The notes beneath the pieces were generated by a model that was given only the letters and a program-made list of their open reading frames with translations, had not been told where the DNA came from and did no database searches. Of a stretch of DNA of 64,000 nt, positions 58,742 through 64,000 are shown in pieces. How positions within the stretch are numbered: position 1 is the stretch's first letter; the number at the start of each line of letters is the position of its first letter. Location: assembly GCA_028673005.1 (NCBI GenBank), contig CM054120.1:55922057-55986056 (forward strand), given 5' to 3'. The position numbers were made by a program, and so were the translations under genes. This DNA is from Tanypteryx hageni (Eukaryota; Arthropoda; Insecta; Odonata; Petaluridae).

Positions 58742-58813
58742 CCCTCCCTAAGGACTGCATAACCTTACAGAGGTGGGAGGGTTTGTGTACTCTTATGAAC
58801 CAAAGAGCTATGC
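58742..58813 (+). ncRNA. Candidate HDV-like ribozyme fold, U9
   Basis: Bases match U1; all helices can form. Confidence 0.4.
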
Positions 58814-59178
58814 CGGCGGGAGATAATTCTCCTGGTAGGACCTTCCAAGCCGGAAAGGTCTGAGGGGAAGAGTCAGACTAAGAAGCAGTCTTGGGGGTTT
58901 TACATCCCCCTGTGCAAGGGCAGCAGCTTGCACAGTACCTCTGTAGGTGGTGATCATGTGGATCTGAAAAGCTACAGATGGGTAATCACTCTGTGAAACT
59001 GCGATGAGGAAAGCAAGGGGAAACTACCTCATTATATATCCCATGATAGGCTGAAAAGCTGCAAATACCTCTATGGATCTCTCTGGGGTAAAATATTCCG
59101 GAGGTAAAATAGTCCCCCAATCGGATCTCCGGGTGGGGACTACCCTAGGGGATGCACAGAGGAAATATAACATAATAA

Positions 59179-59805
59179 TGGAAAGCAAGTGGTGAGAATA
59201 TAAGAATAGGCACATGGAATGTTAGGACTATGAATTCAGGGGGTAAACTAGAAAACTTAAAAAGGGAAATGAGAAGGAATAATGTAGGTATAGTAGGTCT
59301 TAGTGAAGTTCGGTGGGAAGGAGAAGGAGAGATAAATTCAGACGAATTTAAAATTATTTACTCGGGAGGAGAGAAAAAGGAAAGGGGAGTGGGGACTATA
59401 ATGAGAAAAGAGATAGCTGAAAGAATTAGCAAGGTAGTGACAGTTAATGATAGATTAATAGCCGTAAAACTTCAGATGGAGCCAGTGGAAATGCTTATAA
59501 TTCAAGTGTATATGCCAACGACTAATTCTGGCGACGACGAAGTAGATGAAATGTATGAACAGATTATGGAGATATTGGAGGAGGAGGGAAAAGGAAGGGT
59601 CAACACCATAGTAATGGGAGACTGGAACAGTGTAGTCGGAAAGGGACAGGAAGATAACATAGTGGGAAAATATGGACTAGGAAAGAGAAATGAAAGAGGG
59701 GAGAAACTTGTGGAATTCTGCCATAGAAATAGATTGATTGTAACTAATACATGGTTTAAGCATCACCAGCGGAGACTTTACACATGGAGAAGCCCAGGAG
59801 ACTAG
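59179..59805 (+). pseudogene. LINE endonuclease segment, U9
   Basis: Array consensus protein with one silent change (GGAGAAGGAGAG); ends at shared TAG 59803-59805. Confidence 0.9.
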
Positions 59806-60403
59806 AGACGATACCAGATAGATTACATACTAGTCAATGAAAGATTTAGAAATAGCATTAAAAATGTGAAAACATTACCAGGGGCAGATATCGATTCCGA
59901 CCACAACCTTTTGGTGGCAAATACACAATGTAGACTGAAGAGCATTAAGAGAAACATAAGAGTTAACAAGAAATGGAACTTAGAGGAACTCCTTAAAAAC
60001 AAGGAGGCTATCATGATAGAGCTGCAGGAAAGGTTGGGGGAGAGATCTGAAGAAAAAAGGAAGAATGTAGATGAGGAGTGGAGATATATCCATAACAACA
60101 TTAAAGATGTAATGGAAAAGAAGGTAGGAAAGGTAACGGGTGAAAGAATCAAAAAAACCCTGGATCACAGCAGCCATGCTGCAAAAAATGGAAGAGCGGA
60201 GAAAGTGGAAAAACATAAACACTGAAGAAGGCCAAAGAAAGTACAAGGAGTTAAATAATGCTTTAAGAAGGGAAACAGATAAAGCCAGAGAACAGTGGTT
60301 AAATGAGAAATGTGAGGAGATTGTCGAATGTGAAAGAATTTGTAGAACAGACCTGATGTATAGCAAAGCAAGGGAACTATTCAAGAAAAAAGCAAAAAGT
60401 TAG
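59806..60403 (+). pseudogene. LINE endonuclease C-terminus and linker, frameshifted, U9
   Basis: Extra A in the run 60151-60157, stop 60223-60225 in the first frame, linker in the other frame to TAG 60401-60403. Confidence 0.88.
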
Positions 60404-60417
60404 GACGTAAAGGAATC

Positions 60418-62040
60418 ATGAACAAAAGTGGTAAAATAGTCTCGGAGCCAGACAATGTAAAGAATGTTTGGAAAGAATACATTGAGGTGCTGTATGACAA
60501 AGAAGGAAAGCCAAGAAATATTGAATTAAATGAAAAAGAGGATGTGGAAAAAGATCAACTAGGACCAAGTATTCTCGAGTCTGAAGTTAAAAGAGCAATT
60601 GATGACATGAAAAGAAGGAAGGCTGTTGGGAGTGATGATATACCAGTGGACGTTCTTAAGGTTTTGGGGTCGAAAGCAATTAAGCAACTAACAAAATTTT
60701 TTAACCAAGTATATGATTCTGGCATATGGCCTGAAGATTTTTTAGATGTTGTTATGGTACCACTGGAGAAAAAGAACAATGCAAAATGTTGTAAGGATTA
60801 CAGAACAATTAGTTTAATTTCTCATACAGCTAAAGTTCTAACTAGAATAATAACCAAAAGAATTGAATGCAAAATAGAAAAGGAGCTGCAAGATAATCAG
60901 TTTGGTTTCAGAAGAGGAAGAGGGACTAGAGATGCTATAGGATGTATAAGGATGATAATAGAAAGAGCGCTAGAAGTCAATAAAGATATGTATTTTTGTT
61001 TTGTAGATTGGGAGAAAGCTTTTGACCGAGTGAAATGGGATAAAATGCTGGGTATTTTAAACAAAATTGGAATAGATTGGAAAGATAAAAGACTACTTAA
61101 AAACCTTTACTTTGATCAAAAGATTAGAGTCAGGGTTGAAGGAGAAGAAACAGAATGTACTTCAATAGGGAGGGGAGTGAGGCAGGGATGTCCTATTTCA
61201 CCAGCGATATTTAATATTTATGCAGAAACAATAACAGAAGAAGCGTTGAGGGAAGAGAAAGGATTTAAGATTGGAGGTGAAAGTATTACCACCATTAAAT
61301 ATGCAGATGATCAAGGATTAACAGCAGAAGATGAGAAAGAGCTTCAGAGGATGACAGACAGACTAGTGGAGGTTGGCCAACAATATGGAATGAAGATCAA
61401 TGCTGAAAAAACGAAAGTCATGGTGGTTTCAAAGGAACATAAAGAATTAAATATAATGGGAAATGGCCAAAAATTGGAACAAGTAAGTAGTTTCAAAGAT
61501 CTCGGCAGTATTTTAGCACAAGATGGAAGTAGTACACAGGACATCAGAAGTAGGATTGCAATGGCAAAAGCAGCATTTAACGAGAAGAAGGAGCTTCTCA
61601 CAAGCAAGAAAATAAATTTAGAAACAAGGAAGAAATTAGCAAAATGCTACATATGGAGCATAGCTCTTTATGGTGCAGAGACGTGGACGATAAGGAGAAA
61701 GGAGGAAAAATATTTAGAAAGTTTTGAGATGTGGGTATGGAGAAGAATGATGAAAGTGAAATGGACAGAGAGGAAGAGAAATGAAGAAGTATTAGAAATG
61801 GGGGGAGAAGAAAGGATGCTAATAAAAACAATCAGGAAAAGAAAATCAAATTGGATAGGGCACATATTGAGAAGACAGTGTTTACAAAGGACTATCTTAG
61901 AAGGAAAAATTAGTGGAAGAAGAGGAAGAGGGAGAAAAAGAATAGGAATATTAGATAATATAAAGCAGGGATATAATCCTTATAGAGGTATAAAAGAGGC
62001 TTCTAGGGAGAGAGAGAAATGGAGGCAGCGATTCAGTTAA
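60418..62040 (+). CDS. LINE reverse transcriptase, uninterrupted 540-codon frame, U9
   Basis: All motifs present; shares the silent GATCAACTAGG variant with U7 (GATCAGCTAGG in U8). Stop TAA 62038-62040. Confidence 0.85.
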   Translation: MNKSGKIVSEPDNVKNVWKEYIEVLYDKEGKPRNIELNEKEDVEKDQLGPSILESEVKRAIDDMKRRKAVGSDDIPVDVLKVLGSKAIKQLTKFFNQVYDSGIWPEDFLDVVMVPLEKKNNAKCCKDYRTISLISHTAKVLTRIITKRIECKIEKELQDNQFGFRRGRGTRDAIGCIRMIIERALEVNKDMYFCFVDWEKAFDRVKWDKMLGILNKIGIDWKDKRLLKNLYFDQKIRVRVEGEETECTSIGRGVRQGCPISPAIFNIYAETITEEALREEKGFKIGGESITTIKYADDQGLTAEDEKELQRMTDRLVEVGQQYGMKINAEKTKVMVVSKEHKELNIMGNGQKLEQVSSFKDLGSILAQDGSSTQDIRSRIAMAKAAFNEKKELLTSKKINLETRKKLAKCYIWSIALYGAETWTIRRKEEKYLESFEMWVWRRMMKVKWTERKRNEEVLEMGGEERMLIKTIRKRKSNWIGHILRRQCLQRTILEGKISGRRGRGRKRIGILDNIKQGYNPYRGIKEASREREKWRQRFS

Positions 62041-62043
62041 AAC

Positions 62044-62057
62044 CTGTCTTCGGACAG
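62044..62057 (+). other. UUCG tetraloop hairpin at LINE 3' end, U9
   Basis: Perfect stem-loop with second-type tail. Confidence 0.75.
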
Positions 62058-62319
62058 AAGCATGATAATGATGAACCATAACCTGTGATATTAATAAGCT
62101 GCACCTAATGTATAAATCAATCTTCTTTTTACTTCATTCGCTTTTTTATAGTTTTAAGTTTTTCGGGTATGCGGAATGTCGTTTTTTGATAATATATTCT
62201 ATTAGGAATATATTTCTTTTGGTCTGTATTTTATTGTATTATGTAGATGCTTTTTAATGATACTTCCAAATGTATAATTTTATCAATTGGATATTTTTTT
62301 CTGAAATTTCAGTATCGTC

Positions 62320-63341
62320 ATGGATAAACAAAATAAATCCAAGTGCAATGCTGTACCACTAAAAGGAGCACCACAGCGCAATCCGAACAACGAAAAGGCA
62401 GTGGGCAATAAACCTGACACAAAGAATCCGAATCAGTTACCCGCAGAGGGGAAAGGTATGTAGAAATTGAGAATAAGAAAATATACATCTTTGACCGAGA
62501 TCGAACTCGTGTGATCCGCTTGTATTATTGGTATAATATCACTGAACTATCGTTGAGAGCGAAGTGAGTCGACGACTTAAAAGTATTCAAATATTAGCGC
62601 GAAAAGCGCCTGTTAAAAATATTTATTGCGAAAAAATTCCTAAAATGAAATTTTGCTTTTTAAGATATCAGAATCAACAATTCTTGGAGAGCATTCAACG
62701 TTTGCCGAGTCTCCTAAGAAACCCGGCGTGACGTACGGGACAGCCGGGCGGATACCCGGGCCGTCCAAGTCTCGGGGTCCCTATCACGATCATCTACATT
62801 TGCATTACTTGCAAGTGAACAAATATTGGATACCAATTTTAACATCGCAGAACAGGCTATAATCCCGATTTCATTCCTTTTATTTTTAATTTCAGTACTT
62901 TTTTCTGACTGTATAATTAATTATCATGTACTCATATCACAAAAAACTTTTACGGAGGGAGTCGATGGAGTGTTATCTCTCCCGGGGACACAAAATTCCT
63001 CGAGTTGCACTTGTTCTAGAATTGGAAAACGCTGATTTAGTTTTGAATTTATTTCTATATGCAACATTACTGAATTAAAATTTTTTAATTGAATGCAAAT
63101 CGTGATGCATAAAACTAAAGAAGTTGAAATCCCTTTAAGGTACTTGGAATCATTTGTTGAAATCCAACCATAGGCTCTATTATTCATTATTTAAATGGTT
63201 TATATGGAGATTTTAGTAACCCTATGTGCCATATATCGTTTTCTATACTTTAATTTTTCTTTATCTTTTTCTTATGCAGATATCAAGCAGCCAGAGGTGG
63301 CCAAAGAGGTCAAAGCAAAACAACCTCTAACCCGCAAATGA
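62320..63341 (+). CDS. Small basic protein gene, open copy with altered acceptor, U9
   Basis: Exons 62313-62455, 62690-62814 and 63280 onward; TGA 63339-63341; AATAAA 63406-63411. TTGGAG acceptor and Ala-to-Val change as in U7. Confidence 0.5.
62495..62552 (-). other. Degenerate tRNA-like sequence, U9
   Basis: TATTATTGG as in U3 and U8, plus private TATAATATCAC and CGTTGAG changes on the plus strand. Confidence 0.45.
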
Positions 63342-63411
63342 AGCTACTTCTCCAATAATGAAGCTCTTATAAAGGTTCCCTGATGTTTTTACATTAAAAA
63401 AATTAAATAAA

Positions 63412-64000
63412 ATGTTTTTATGCAGTTATAAGATCTTTTCTTATTTCAATCTAGTAAATTCGATCAATAATACTTATTACGCGCGAAAATATATACTCGC
63501 GGTCTTCGGCGTATTTATATTTGCATCATAAATGGAAATATTAACATCGAAGATAGTTGAAATTTGAATTTAATACGTCTATAAGAATCTTATATCTGCT
63601 ATTGATAGCTTCCGATTTTTTAATAACTGGCTATGAGTGTCATTTTCAAGGTCAATATACTTGGAGACTTTACCGAATATTGTAAAAAGGCTTTCGTATA
63701 ATTTCTCATGGCGAACGATGAATATATCTAGATTTCTCAACTGAAAAAAGATATAAAGTATAAAAGATTTATAATCTGAACGTCGGTATGCATGCAACGC
63801 CTCCGTGTTCAATAAGCAAATACTTTTTTCCATAAATAATTGACGGCAGAATACCAGCCGCTTAAACGGGAGAAGTATACCGAGGAAATCGGTTGATAGG
63901 AACTATCCCGTTTCAGGTAAAAAGCTTAAAAGTTAAATCCCAATAATAATAGGCGAATATATCTTACATTCTCAAACGAAGATAATCTGATGTGGCAACC
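63412..64000. other. AT-rich spacer of U9, partial
   Basis: Holds the candidate minus-strand exon within 63579-63833; otherwise nothing recognisable before the window ends. Confidence 0.6.

Larger units (their letters stand above)
58732..62083 (+). mobile_element. RTE/BovB-like LINE with target-site duplication, U9
   Basis: Element 58742-62073 between AACCATAACC at 58732-58741 and 62074-62083; RT complete. Confidence 0.93.
58714..64000 (+). repeat. Tandem unit U9, cut by the window end
   Basis: First 5287 nt of a ninth copy, ending in the spacer at the ATGTGG hairpin region. The array therefore continues past the window. Confidence 0.97.

Noticed and set aside
1..64000. CRISPR array or bacterial operon
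   Set aside because: The repeats are 7.3 kb with no short repeat-spacer pattern; spliced exons and a LINE show a eukaryotic genome.
1..64000. Array as a pure assembly duplication
   Set aside because: Each unit has private substitutions and indels and ordered shared variants, which an artificial duplication would not give. U5/U6 are similar enough that their exact copy number still depends on long reads.

Overview
The window is one tandem array from a eukaryotic, probably arthropod, genome. The reasons are AT-rich DNA, spliced exons with GT-AG introns, an AATAAA poly(A) signal, and a BovB/RTE-like non-LTR retrotransposon (LINE) of a type common in arthropods. Species cannot be named. A unit of about 7.34 kb is repeated head to tail: eight complete copies (U1 1-7341, U2 7342-14680, U3 14681-22019, U4 22020-29359, U5 29360-36698, U6 36699-44035, U7 44036-51374, U8 51375-58713) and a partial ninth (U9 58714-64000). 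By eye the copies differ only by scattered substitutions and 1-2 nt indels.

Each unit is laid out the same way on the + strand. (a) A LINE of about 3.33 kb has a structured 5' leader, an AP-type endonuclease region, a linker, a reverse transcriptase with a YADD box, and a short 3' end with a UUCG hairpin and an ATG-type tail. It is flanked by a 10-nt direct repeat, AACCATAACC. (b) About 230 nt downstream lies a small gene with three candidate exons and a poly(A) signal. It encodes a short, basic, Asn/Pro/Lys-rich protein that I do not recognise. (c) About 2.6 kb of AT-rich spacer holds a purine-rich block with a G-quadruplex motif, and possibly the promoter and first exon of the gene completed in the next unit.

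Every LINE copy carries the same stop codon inside the endonuclease region and the same frame break before the RT. The same target-site duplication flanks every copy. The simplest history is one LINE insertion beside (probably in intron 1 of) the small gene, followed by amplification of the whole 7.3 kb segment by unequal exchange. Shared variants place one such exchange: the block from late U4 to late U5 was copied to late U5 to late U6, with the switch inside about 70 nt of the RT frame. RT frames are uninterrupted in U6-U9, shortened in U2 and U5, and broken in U1, U3 and U4. The small gene is open in U3-U9 but carries nonsense codons in U1 and U2.

The most interesting lead is the first 72 nt of the LINE. 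They can be drawn as a nested double pseudoknot like an HDV-type self-cleaving ribozyme, and its 7-bp P1 starts exactly at the 5' end implied by the target-site duplication.
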